7,010 nt of DNA from Actinomycetes bacterium (GTDB taxonomy: Bacteria > Actinomycetota > Acidimicrobiia > Acidimicrobiales > Microtrichaceae): the NCBI GenBank assembly GCA_023434535.1, contig JAEYSR010000069.1, positions 1-7,010 of the forward strand, given 5' to 3'. A program made the position numbers and the translations under genes. The notes beneath the pieces are model-generated. The model worked only from the letters and a program-made list of their open reading frames with translations, did no database searches and was not told the origin of the DNA. Positions 1-6,191 of the stretch are shown piece by piece. How positions within the stretch are numbered: the first letter of the stretch is position 1; every line of letters starts with the position of its first letter.

Positions 1-423
1 GAGGACGTCGTGGGCCTCGGCCCGGGCGGCAAGATCGGCGACCCGTCGGCGGGCGGCGAGGTGCGGAACTTCGGCCGCTCGCTGCCCGACGGCTGGATGG
101 GCCTCGACATCGGACCGGGCGCCGCCGCGGCGTTCGGCGACGTGATCGGCGAGTCCCGCACCGTCCTGTGGAACGGGCCGATGGGCGTGTTCGAGGATCC
201 CCGCTTCGAGGCGGGGACGAAGGCCGTGGCCCAAGCCGTGGCCGACTGCCGGGGCTTCACGGTCATCGGCGGCGGCGACTCCGCCGCTGCCGTCGCCCAG
301 TTCGGCCTGGCCGACGAGGTCGACCACATCTCGACCGGCGGCGGCGCCTCCCTGGAGCTGATCGAGCAGGGCGACCTGCCCGGCCTCGAGGCGCTCCGCC
401 ACGCATCCAACGTCGCCGGCTGA
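1..423 (+). CDS. pgk: Phosphoglycerate kinase, C-terminal third (partial)
   Basis: Glycolytic enzyme of the cytoplasm that transfers the acyl phosphate of 1,3-bisphosphoglycerate to ADP. Only the last 140 residues are present, read in frame from base 1, so the N-terminal substrate-binding lobe is outside the window (the family is usually about 390-420 residues). The visible part is the C-terminal nucleotide-binding lobe. It contains WNGPMGVFE (fragment residues 57-65), the GGGDS glycine-rich nucleotide loop (90-94) and STGGGASLEL (111-120), in the order and spacing expected of Pgk. The stop TGA is at 421-423. tpiA follows 89 nt downstream on the same strand, the usual actinobacterial gap-pgk-tpi-secG arrangement, so one transcript is likely. 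No key residue is missing in the visible part. The GTG at base 10 is an internal valine codon, not the start. Confidence 0.96.
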   Translation, partial: EDVVGLGPGGKIGDPSAGGEVRNFGRSLPDGWMGLDIGPGAAAAFGDVIGESRTVLWNGPMGVFEDPRFEAGTKAVAQAVADCRGFTVIGGGDSAAAVAQFGLADEVDHISTGGGASLELIEQGDLPGLEALRHASNVAG

Positions 424-501
424 GCGGGCCCGCCCGCTCGCGCCGCACGTCCGCAACTGACACCCGCAGCAACACATCCGCACGCTCGACTCGAAGGACA
501 C

Positions 502-507
502 GGGGGA
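502..507 (+). promoter_or_regulatory. Ribosome binding site of tpiA
   Basis: GGGGGA lies 5 nt before the ATG at 513. It decides this start over the longer open frame that runs back into pgk. Confidence 0.6.
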
Positions 508-512
508 ACCCA

Positions 513-1292
513 ATGGCAGCCAGTCGGAAGCCGATCATCAGCGGCAACTGGAAGATGCACAAGAACCACTTCGAGGCGATCCAGGCCGTGCAGAAGCTGC
601 ACTACCGCCTCGAGAGCGACGACTCCGAGGCCGTGACCATCACGGTGCATCCGCCGTTCACCGACATCCGGTCCATCCAGACGCTGATCGAGGCCGACCG
701 GATGAAGATCGAGCTCGGTGCGCAGAACTGCCACTGGGAGAACCAGGGTGCGTTCACCGGCGAGGTCGCCCCGCCCATGCTGGCCAAGCTCGACGTGACC
801 TACGTGATCGTCGGTCACTCGGAGCGTCGCCAGTACTTCGGCGAGACCGACGAGACGGTCAACCTCAAGGTCAAGGCCGTCGGCGTGGCCGGCATGACGC
901 CGATCATGTGCTGCGGCGAGTCGCTCGAGCAGCGAGAGGCCGGCGACGCCGAGTCGTGGGTCGAGGGTCAGATCGTGGCCGGCCTGGCCGGTCTGAGCGG
1001 CGCGGCGGTGGCCACGCTGGTCATCGCCTACGAGCCCATCTGGGCGATCGGCACGGGCCGGACCGCCACGTCGGAGGACGCGCAGGCCATGTGCGCCCAC
1101 ATCCGCTCGGTGGTCAGGGCCAACTTCGGCGACGACGCCGCGGACAAGGTGCGCATCCAGTACGGCGGGTCGGTCAAGCCCGGCAACATCGCCGAGCTGA
1201 TGTCGCAGGCCGACATCGACGGAGCTCTCGTCGGCGGGGCCAGCCTCGAGCCCGACGAGTTCGCCGCCCTCGTGCAGTACCGCAACCACTGA
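513..1292 (+). CDS. tpiA: Triosephosphate isomerase
   Basis: Interconverts dihydroxyacetone phosphate and glyceraldehyde 3-phosphate in glycolysis and gluconeogenesis; cytoplasmic, normally a homodimer. The 259-residue protein has the usual length (about 250-260). Catalytic elements are all visible: Asn12 and Lys14 in GNWKM, the electrophile His102 in VGHSERR, the base Glu174 in AYEPIWAIGTG followed by the flexible loop 6, and the phosphate-gripping YGGSVKPGN (217-225) with the late GALVGGASL (237-245). The ATG at 513 is chosen because homologues begin a few residues before the GNWKM strand and because a purine-rich site lies just upstream. The same frame stays open back to 168, but that part overlaps pgk and is only a high-GC shadow. 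It sits between pgk and secG in one presumed operon. Confidence 0.98.
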   Translation: MAASRKPIISGNWKMHKNHFEAIQAVQKLHYRLESDDSEAVTITVHPPFTDIRSIQTLIEADRMKIELGAQNCHWENQGAFTGEVAPPMLAKLDVTYVIVGHSERRQYFGETDETVNLKVKAVGVAGMTPIMCCGESLEQREAGDAESWVEGQIVAGLAGLSGAAVATLVIAYEPIWAIGTGRTATSEDAQAMCAHIRSVVRANFGDDAADKVRIQYGGSVKPGNIAELMSQADIDGALVGGASLEPDEFAALVQYRNH

Positions 1293-1311
1293 CCGGGTAT
1301 CCTCCACAGCC

Positions 1312-1554
1312 GTGTCCATCATCGACATCGTCCTCTGGGTCCTGCAGGCTGCGCTCGGCGTCGGCCTGATCTTCCTGGTCCTCATCCACTCCGGCAAGGG
1401 CGGCGGCCTGTCCGACATGTTCGGTGGCGGCCTGGGTGCGTCGGCCGCCGGGTCGACGGTGATGGAGAAGAACCTGGACCGGATCACCGTCGTGGTCGGG
1501 CTCCTGTTCGCCTTCAACACGCTGCTCATGGCGTTGGTGATCGACCCCACCTGA
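1312..1554 (+). CDS. secG: Preprotein translocase subunit SecG
   Basis: Small membrane subunit of the SecYEG channel, which assists SecA-driven protein export. The 80-residue product has the classic SecG layout: a first membrane helix (about residues 4-25), a glycine-rich cytoplasmic loop containing HSGKGGGLSDMFGGG (26-40) and then NLDRIT (54-59), and a second helix (about 59-77) ending almost at the C-terminus. Length and motif order match actinobacterial SecG proteins. The start is a GTG 19 nt after the tpiA stop. No convincing Shine-Dalgarno sequence precedes it, so translation may depend on the upstream gene. Linkage to tpiA is a recurring actinobacterial arrangement. Hairpins follow immediately downstream, so this is probably the last gene of the glycolytic operon. 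Confidence 0.95.
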   Translation: MSIIDIVLWVLQAALGVGLIFLVLIHSGKGGGLSDMFGGGLGASAAGSTVMEKNLDRITVVVGLLFAFNTLLMALVIDPT

Positions 1555-1565
1555 CAGTCGCTCGC

Positions 1566-1587
1566 CGGGACGCCTACGCGGGTCCCG
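1566..1587 (+). terminator. GC-rich hairpin after secG, probable operon terminator
   Basis: CGGGAC (1566-1571) pairs with GTCCCG (1582-1587) around a 10-nt loop, starting 11 nt after the secG stop. No T-run follows, which is common in high-GC actinobacteria, so termination is inferred from position and fold only. Confidence 0.45.
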
Positions 1588-1608
1588 CCCATGCCTGACT
1601 GACCGTGC

Positions 1609-1653
1609 ATCTTGGGCACGAGCGACCGATCGTCGGTCTGTGGTGCCCAAGAT
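1609..1653. terminator. Long near-symmetric hairpin between convergent genes
   Basis: ATCTTGGGCAC (1609-1619) and GTGCCCAAGAT (1643-1653) form a perfect 11-bp stem. Inside it GACCGA (1624-1629) pairs with TCGGTC (1633-1638) around a 3-nt loop, and the two stems are separated by a symmetric 4+4-nt internal loop. It lies 54 nt after the secG stop and 67 nt beyond the stop of the opposite-strand PAP2 gene. The simplest reading is a bidirectional terminator. An operator or a small structured RNA is possible. Confidence 0.55.
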
Positions 1654-1720
1654 CGGACCGCCGTTTGCTGCCGGCCATGGCCGACCGCGACCCCGCCCGG
1701 CGGGTGCCGTGCGGATCCGC

Positions 1721-2434
1721 TCAGACGGGTCGGGTGGAGGCGGCGACGTCGCCGCGGAGCTGGCGCTCGCGGCGGTGTCGGCGCACGGTGCCGACCACGT
1801 CGCCGACGGCGCTGCCGAGGAGGGCGCCGACGAGCACGTCGCCGGGGTAGTGCACGCCGGTGTGGATGCGTGAGTAGGCGACGGCGCCGGCCAGGAAGTG
1901 GACGGGGAACGCCACCCAGGTGAGCTCGCCGCTCATGGCGTTGGCGAAGGCGAAGGCCGATGCAGAGTGCCCCGAGGGGAACGACGGCGACGTCGGCAGC
2001 GGGACCTGGCGTCCGGCGATCACCTCGAAGTGCTCGCGGTCGGGGCGACGACGGGGGAGCAGGCGCTTGAGCGGCTGGTTCACGACGAAGCTGGTGATGG
2101 CGATGGCGATGACGCCGTCGACGGCCGCCTGACGTCCCCTGCGACCGCCGAACAGAGCGGTCGCGCCGGCGATGCCGAACCAGAGCTTGGAGTTGTCCGC
2201 TGCCTTGGTGAGGCCCTTCAGGGCGCTGTCCAAGGTGGGTGTGCTCACGCCGGCCACGGAGCCGTAGACCGCCAGATCCAGGGCCTCCATGTCCTGTGCG
2301 GCGGCCCGGACCCAGGGCAGGTCGTGGTCGTCCGCGAATGCGAGGAGCCGGCCGACCAGGCCGGTACTGTCCGGGGGCAGCTGCTCGGAGATCTCGGCGA
2401 TCGGGTCGGTGGGCTCCGTCGGCGGGGAGGTCAT
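1721..2434 (-). CDS. PAP2-family membrane phosphatase
   Basis: Type 2 phosphatidic acid phosphatase / acid phosphatase superfamily protein of 237 residues. It probably removes phosphate from a lipid phosphate such as phosphatidate, lysophosphatidate or a polyprenyl diphosphate; the true substrate cannot be read from sequence. The three-part active site is intact: K123-x6-R130-P131 (KRLLPRRRP), PSGHS (153-157) with the proton-relay His156, and SR-x5-H-x3-D (S188, R189, nucleophile His195, Asp199). Hydrophobic stretches at about 84-95, 105-118 and 174-188, and a glycine/alanine-rich segment after Asp199 (about 199-216), suggest membrane association. The first 80 residues are acidic and not recognisable. 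The chosen ATG (2434) overlaps the start of the divergent lipid kinase. A GTG at 2467 with GGGGGA 8 nt before it would add 11 residues and is a real alternative. Divergence from a lipid kinase supports a lipid-phosphate role. Confidence 0.9.
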   Translation of the reverse strand: MTSPPTEPTDPIAEISEQLPPDSTGLVGRLLAFADDHDLPWVRAAAQDMEALDLAVYGSVAGVSTPTLDSALKGLTKAADNSKLWFGIAGATALFGGRRGRQAAVDGVIAIAITSFVVNQPLKRLLPRRRPDREHFEVIAGRQVPLPTSPSFPSGHSASAFAFANAMSGELTWVAFPVHFLAGAVAYSRIHTGVHYPGDVLVGALLGSAVGDVVGTVRRHRRERQLRGDVAASTRPV

Positions 2435-3812
2435 GGTCCGAGTGTCCCACGAAGGAACGAGCTCCACATCGCCAGTCCCCCGTCCGGGTGACGAGGAGCG
2501 GCGCAGGGGCAAGGGCGAGGTCCCCGTCGGCGCGCGACTGCTCGCGATCACGTGCCTGGTCTTCGTGCCGCTCGGGTTGGCCTCGATGGTGTTCGGGTTC
2601 GTCCGTGGGCTGCCCGATCTGGCGGTCTCGCTGCTCCTGCTGGTGTTCGGCTGCCTCCTCATCTGGATGGCGCTCGGTCGCCGGGGCGTCCTGCGGCTGC
2701 TGTTCATCGTCCTGGCGGTGGCCGCGTTCGGCGGGGCGGTGTGGAGTGCGATCGACTCGGGTCGCCAGGTGCTGTGGATCGTGCTCGGCGTGTTCGTCGA
2801 GCTGCTCGGCGGCGCGTCGGGACGAGCCGCGCTCCTCAGCTCGCCGCTGCCGCACCGGCACCGGCTGCACCGCTCCCGCACTCGGCCGGGCCGGTCGGTG
2901 CTCTTCGTCAACCCCCGCTCCGGCGACGGGACCGCCGGGCGCGTCGGTCTGGTGGCCGCTGCGGAGAAGGCGGGACTGTCGGTCCACGAGCTCACCAAGG
3001 GCGACGACCTGACCGCCATGGCCCGACAGGCCGCCGACGACGGTGCCGACTGCCTGGGCGCCGCGGGAGGCGACGGGACGCTGGCCCAGGTGGCGCTGGT
3101 GTGCATCGAGAGGGACCTGCCGTTCGTCTGCATCCCCGCCGGGACCCGGATGCACTTCGCCCTCGACCTGGGACTGGACCGCAACGACCCGCTCGGTGCG
3201 CTGTCGGCGTTCAGGGAGGCCTACGAGAAGCGCATCGACGTGGCCGAGGTGAACGGGTCGATGTTCCTCAACAACGTGTCGATCGGCGCGTACGGCGAGG
3301 TGGTGGCCGACGAGCAGTACCGGGAGAAGAAGGTGGCGACGGCGCTGTCCAAGCTGCCCGAGCTGATCGGACCCGACGCCGACCCGTTGGACCTGCGCTT
3401 CGACGACGCTGAGGGCGAGCACTTCGACTCGGCACTGGTGGTGCACGTATCGAACAACGCGTACGACCTGTCGCCCCGCCCGGGTTTCGGGAGCCGGCCG
3501 AGCCTGAGCGACGGGATGCTCGGCGTGGTCGCCGTGGTGCACTCGGGCGGGATCGCGTCGCCCGTGAGGGTGGTCCGCTGGCAGACGCCGACGTTCCGCA
3601 TCGAGTCCGACTCGGTGGTGCTGGGTGGCCTCGACGGCGAGGCTCGGGAGTTCGAGTCGCCCGTGGAGTTCCGGATCAAGCCGGGCGTGCTGAACGTGCG
3701 GATCCCGCTCGACGCCGTCGGCGTCTCGCCGTCTGCCCTGCGACCCCGCCTGACCAAGAAGACGCTGGACCGGATGGTGTCGGTCGCGACGGGGCGCACG
3801 CCGGAGGAGTGA
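2433..3812 (+). CDS. Membrane-anchored diacylglycerol/lipid kinase family protein
   Basis: 459-residue protein of the DAGK catalytic / YegS-DgkB family, which phosphorylates diacylglycerol or related lipids using ATP. The N-terminal region (about 33-128) holds three or four hydrophobic segments (33-57, 60-82, 86-107, 112-126) and an arginine-rich tail, so the kinase is probably tethered to the membrane face. The catalytic domain starts at LFVNPRSGDG (157-166), followed by the glycine-rich GGDGTLAQV (212-220), IPAGTRMHFALDLGL (234-248), the second-lobe NNVSIGAYGE (280-289), and SNNAYDL (340-346) with LSDGMLGV (358-365). Oddly, Met240 occupies the position that is normally Asn in the GTxN motif of this family. 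The ATG at 2433 is chosen; GGAGG (2426-2430) lies only 2 nt before it, so a GTG at 2442 (11 nt away) is also possible. The open frame back to 2289 lies inside PAP2 and is rejected. Lipid specificity is not determinable. Confidence 0.9.
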   Translation: MVRVSHEGTSSTSPVPRPGDEERRRGKGEVPVGARLLAITCLVFVPLGLASMVFGFVRGLPDLAVSLLLLVFGCLLIWMALGRRGVLRLLFIVLAVAAFGGAVWSAIDSGRQVLWIVLGVFVELLGGASGRAALLSSPLPHRHRLHRSRTRPGRSVLFVNPRSGDGTAGRVGLVAAAEKAGLSVHELTKGDDLTAMARQAADDGADCLGAAGGDGTLAQVALVCIERDLPFVCIPAGTRMHFALDLGLDRNDPLGALSAFREAYEKRIDVAEVNGSMFLNNVSIGAYGEVVADEQYREKKVATALSKLPELIGPDADPLDLRFDDAEGEHFDSALVVHVSNNAYDLSPRPGFGSRPSLSDGMLGVVAVVHSGGIASPVRVVRWQTPTFRIESDSVVLGGLDGEAREFESPVEFRIKPGVLNVRIPLDAVGVSPSALRPRLTKKTLDRMVSVATGRTPEE

Positions 3813-3844
3813 CGCGAGGCCCATGCGCCGCTGGCGCTGGCGAA

Positions 3845-3875
3845 TGACCCCGTGGCCGGTCGATCGCCACGGTCA
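3845..3875. terminator. Hairpin between convergent lipid kinase and cupin genes
   Basis: CCGTGGC (3850-3856) pairs perfectly with GCCACGG (3866-3872) around a 9-nt loop. TGAC (3845-3848) and GTCA (3872-3875) can alternatively lengthen the stem past a small bulge. It starts 32 nt after the kinase stop and reaches into the cupin stop codon, so it could terminate transcription in both directions. There is no T-run. Confidence 0.45.
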
Positions 3876-4355
3876 GGTCGGGGGATCGTCGTCCGGCAGC
3901 GTTGCAGCGATCGACGTGCACACCAGCCGGCACGGCACCGACCCGAGGTTCTGCCATGCGTGGCGGACGCCTCGCACGACGATCGTGTCGCCGGCGACGA
4001 GGTCGACATGCGTCGGGTCGTTCTCGTCGCCGATCAGGAGTCGGATCGTCCCTGACTCGACCAGGTTGAAGTCGACCGACGCCGTCTGATGCCACATCGG
4101 TTCGTGATCGCCCGGTTCGAGGTCGATGACCCGGAACAGACTCCCGTTCGGCATGAGGGCGAACGGTGCATCCGTCGGGTCGTCGGTGCCCGCGGCGGTG
4201 AGTGGCACCGCGTCGGATCGCCAGATGTCGACGAGAGATGCGCCGACCGACGGCGGCAGGTCGGTGACCGCCGGCGCAGAGCCGTCGGCCTGGACCGCGG
4301 CGGTCCCGTCGGCATCGAATCCCACCACCACACGTCGGACGTCCACGGACGTCAC
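3873..4355 (-). CDS. Cupin-domain protein of unknown substrate
   Basis: 160-residue single-domain protein with a C-terminal cupin_2 barrel (about residues 72-150). Visible hallmarks are the first-motif region EPMWHQTASVDFNLVESGTI (85-104, His89, Glu100), LVAGDTIVVRG (119-129) and the second-motif RHAWQN (131-136, His132). His89, Glu100 and His132 are candidate metal or ligand contacts, but the classic HxH pair of metal cupins is not evident, so enzyme activity is uncertain. Related small cupins act as sensors, isomerases or dioxygenase-like proteins; none can be chosen here. The N-terminal 70 residues (RRVVVGFDADG, LVDIWRSD) look like the lead-in domain common in these short cupins. GTG at 4355 is chosen, GTG at 4346 is equally possible, and no strong ribosome site decides. 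The gene converges on the lipid kinase and diverges from tRNA-Leu; no operon partner is seen. Confidence 0.82.
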   Translation of the reverse strand: MTSVDVRRVVVGFDADGTAAVQADGSAPAVTDLPPSVGASLVDIWRSDAVPLTAAGTDDPTDAPFALMPNGSLFRVIDLEPGDHEPMWHQTASVDFNLVESGTIRLLIGDENDPTHVDLVAGDTIVVRGVRHAWQNLGSVPCRLVCTSIAATLPDDDPPT

Positions 4356-4430
4356 TGTGCCCGGTGGGTCGTCTGCGCCGGGGGATGGCCGGCGCCCCGC
4401 AACGGATTCCAGGTCCTGGCGAGGGCGCGC

Positions 4431-4436
4431 TAGAGT
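4431..4436 (+). promoter_or_regulatory. Possible -10 element of the tRNA-Leu promoter
   Basis: TAGAGT resembles a -10 box and lies 32 nt before the first tRNA base, in the 113-bp gap between the divergent cupin gene and the tRNA. No good -35 match is seen at the right distance. The imperfect palindrome CCAGG-T-CCTGG at 4409-4419 lies in that zone. Confidence 0.3.
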
Positions 4437-4445
4437 CCCTCCTCG

Positions 4446-4463
4446 CCCCACCCGCAGGTGGGG
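4446..4463 (+). other. Perfect tetraloop hairpin just upstream of tRNA-Leu
   Basis: CCCCACC (4446-4452) pairs with GGTGGGG (4457-4463) around the loop CGCA, ending 5 nt before the tRNA. If the TAGAGT at 4431 is the -10 box, this stem would be the 5' leader of the precursor tRNA and could guide processing. Its role is inferred only from position. Confidence 0.45.
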
Positions 4464-4468
4464 TCCAC

Positions 4469-4555
4469 GTCGGAGTGGCGGAATTGGTAGACGCGCCAGC
4501 TTGAGGGGCTGGTGCCCTTAGGGGCGTGGGGGTTCAAGTCCCCCCTCCGACACCA
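4469..4555 (+). tRNA. tRNA-Leu (anticodon GAG)
   Basis: All cloverleaf parts can be folded by eye. The acceptor stem is GTCGGAG (4469-4475) with CTCCGAC (4545-4551), followed by discriminator A (4552) and an encoded CCA (4553-4555). The anticodon stem is CCAGC (4496-4500) with GCTGG (4508-4512), enclosing the loop TTGAGGG, so the anticodon is GAG (4503-4505), reading CUC and CUU leucine codons. A long variable arm (TGCCC-TTA-GGGGCG) marks a class II tRNA, consistent with leucine. The T arm has a GGGGG/CCCCC stem and the loop TTCAAGT. The 3' end, including CCA, overlaps the end of the opposite-strand recombinase gene, which suggests this tRNA is the integration target of the neighbouring element. 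Confidence 0.96.
4534..4555. other. Candidate attachment-site junction in the tRNA 3' end
   Basis: These 22 bases belong both to the tRNA (T loop to CCA) and to the last six codons plus the stop of the recombinase on the other strand. An integrase gene abutting a tRNA 3' end is the usual geometry of an att junction of an integrated element. No second copy of this segment is seen in the rest of the window, so the far junction must lie beyond 7010 if it exists. The exact crossover point cannot be read. Confidence 0.4.
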
Positions 4556-6189
4556 ACCGTAAGTACATGGGGTGACCCGGCGCTGACGTGCGCGGTCTTC
4601 CGGTCCGGGTAATAGGTCAGCGTGACGCCGAGTGAGTCGTAGACGGCTCGCCGTTCGTTCGGTTCGGCGCTGTCAAGCGCCGTGGAGATGCCTTGCAGGT
4701 GCTCGACGATCTCGCGCACGCCGTGAGGGGTGATCGGCGCGGCGGTCCGCTGGGTCGGCTTGGACAGGCGCTGTAGACGGTTGCGTTCGCGTTCAGCTTC
4801 GGCGATCCAGTCCCCGATGACGGCGATGTCGTCGCGCTCTTCGAGCAGTTGGCGATACTTGCGGAGCTTGGCCTCGCATTCGCGCAGCTGGTCGGCGATG
4901 AGCAGGTTCGGTTCTGGCGGCTGGGCTGCGTCCCGTTCGTTGGCGTGGGCGAGCGCGGCGCATGTGGCGTCGAGGTGGGCCGGGTTGAACAGGTCGCCGA
5001 TCCAGCCGTCGAGCCCGGGGAGGATGGCGTCTTCGCGGAGGTAGACGGTCTTGGGGTGCTTGTCTTCCTTGACGGCGTACTCGGCGGGGAACTTGCAGCG
5101 GTAGTAGGCGCGTCCGTTGTTCCACGACGACTGCATCTTGCGGCCGCACACGCCGCAGTGGACGATGCCGGCGAGCGCGTAGGGGTGGCGGGTGCGGAGC
5201 TTTCGCTGGGGTCCGCGCCGGCCCGCGGCGAAGATGTCGCGGACGGTGTGGAAGTCGTCGACGGTGATGATCGCCGGGTGGGTCTCGTGTTCGGACCAGA
5301 CCCAGTCGGCTTCGGCGTTCCAGCGCATGCGGGTCTCATGTCCGAGAGCAACGTCCTCGACGTCGATGAGGACTTCGTCGCGGCGCTGGCGGTTCCAGAC
5401 CTGACGGCCGGTGTAGCGCGGGTTGGTGAGGATCGATCGGACGGCCTGCTTGGACCAGGCGCCGCCGCTGCTGACACGGTGGCGGTTGCGGGCCGGGTCG
5501 TGCGCGGAGGGGGAGAGGATCCCATCGGCGGTGAGGGCTTCGGCGATCCGGTAGATGCCGGCGCCGCCGATGTACTCGGTGAAGATCCGTTGCACGACCG
5601 GTGCCGCGGTGGGGTCGAGATCGAGGACGTGCAGGCGTTGGCCGATCGCGGCCTTGCCCGGGTTCGGGTGTGGGCCGGCATCGGCGAGGACGTAGCCGTA
5701 CGGGGGCCGTCCTCCGAGGAACCGGCCTTCGATGGCCGCTTGTGCGGCCATGGCGGTGCGGACGCGGGTCTTGATCCGGTTGCGTTCACCCTTGCTCATC
5801 CCGCCGTAGAGCGACATGACCAGGTCGTGCGCGTCGGAGCCGGGATCGACACGGCCACCGACCTCGGGGACCCACAGCTCGACGCCGTAGTGGACGAACA
5901 CCGGGAAGGTGAGACCGAACTGGTTGCCGTAGAACGCTCGCTGCGGCTCGCCGATCACGACGGCATCGAAGTCCCGGCTCGGTGAGCCGAACTGGTCGAG
6001 TAGCCGGGCCGCCTCGGGCCGACGCTTCCATGGCAGGGAGCGGGACTGGCCGATGTCGAAGAACTCGGCGACGATCTCGCCGCCCGTGGTTTCGATGAGC
6101 TGGCGTGATCGGGTGAGCTGCCAGTTCTTGGACGAGGTCGGGTCCTGCTGGTCCTCGGTCGACACGCGACCGTAGAAGGCGAAGCGCAT
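4534..6189 (-). CDS. Large serine recombinase (integrase)
   Basis: 551-residue site-specific recombinase of the resolvase/invertase superfamily, likely the integrase of a mobile element. The N-terminal catalytic domain (about 1-150) begins FYGRVSTEDQ with Arg8 and the nucleophile Ser10. EPQRAFYG (81-88) takes the place of the usual DRxxR motif, and GMSKGERNRIKTRVR (130-144) leads into the long helix. The recombinase domain (about 155-285) contains GGRPPYGY (159-166) and ILTNPRYTGRQVWNRQRR (253-270). A zinc-ribbon region follows (Cys345, Cys348, Cys365; a fourth Cys is not evident and His378 is a possible ligand), then a probable coiled coil (about 432-475) and a short tail. The ATG at 6189 is 2 nt after the stop of a small upstream gene, so coupled translation is likely. 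Its final six codons and stop lie in tRNA-Leu, so the C-terminus may be set by the integration site. It is intact, so the element may still be mobile. Confidence 0.93.
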   Translation of the reverse strand: MRFAFYGRVSTEDQQDPTSSKNWQLTRSRQLIETTGGEIVAEFFDIGQSRSLPWKRRPEAARLLDQFGSPSRDFDAVVIGEPQRAFYGNQFGLTFPVFVHYGVELWVPEVGGRVDPGSDAHDLVMSLYGGMSKGERNRIKTRVRTAMAAQAAIEGRFLGGRPPYGYVLADAGPHPNPGKAAIGQRLHVLDLDPTAAPVVQRIFTEYIGGAGIYRIAEALTADGILSPSAHDPARNRHRVSSGGAWSKQAVRSILTNPRYTGRQVWNRQRRDEVLIDVEDVALGHETRMRWNAEADWVWSEHETHPAIITVDDFHTVRDIFAAGRRGPQRKLRTRHPYALAGIVHCGVCGRKMQSSWNNGRAYYRCKFPAEYAVKEDKHPKTVYLREDAILPGLDGWIGDLFNPAHLDATCAALAHANERDAAQPPEPNLLIADQLRECEAKLRKYRQLLEERDDIAVIGDWIAEAERERNRLQRLSKPTQRTAAPITPHGVREIVEHLQGISTALDSAEPNERRAVYDSLGVTLTYYPDRKTAHVSAGSPHVLTVGVGGGT

Positions 6190-6191
6190 GG

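Noticed and set aside
168..512. Long N-terminal extension of the tpiA frame
   Set aside because: It overlaps pgk in another frame, is arginine-rich low-complexity, and TpiA has its normal length from the ATG at 513.
1691..1720. Small hairpin CCCG-CCCGG-CGGG and palindrome GCGGATCCGC after the PAP2 stop
   Set aside because: Too short and too expected in GC-rich DNA to call a terminator apart from the stronger hairpin at 1609-1653.
2435..3184. N-terminal extension of the PAP2 frame across the lipid kinase
   Set aside because: It lies antisense to well-supported kinase coding sequence and is Ser/Arg/Pro-rich shadow; only the 11-residue extension to GTG 2467 remains plausible.
4617..5985. Long open frames overlapping the recombinase on both strands (for example 4849-5985 on + and 4617-5789 on -)
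   Set aside because: Their translations are repetitive in Ala/Arg/Ser/Thr/Pro or acidic shadow sequence without motifs, while the recombinase frame has clear domains and codon bias.
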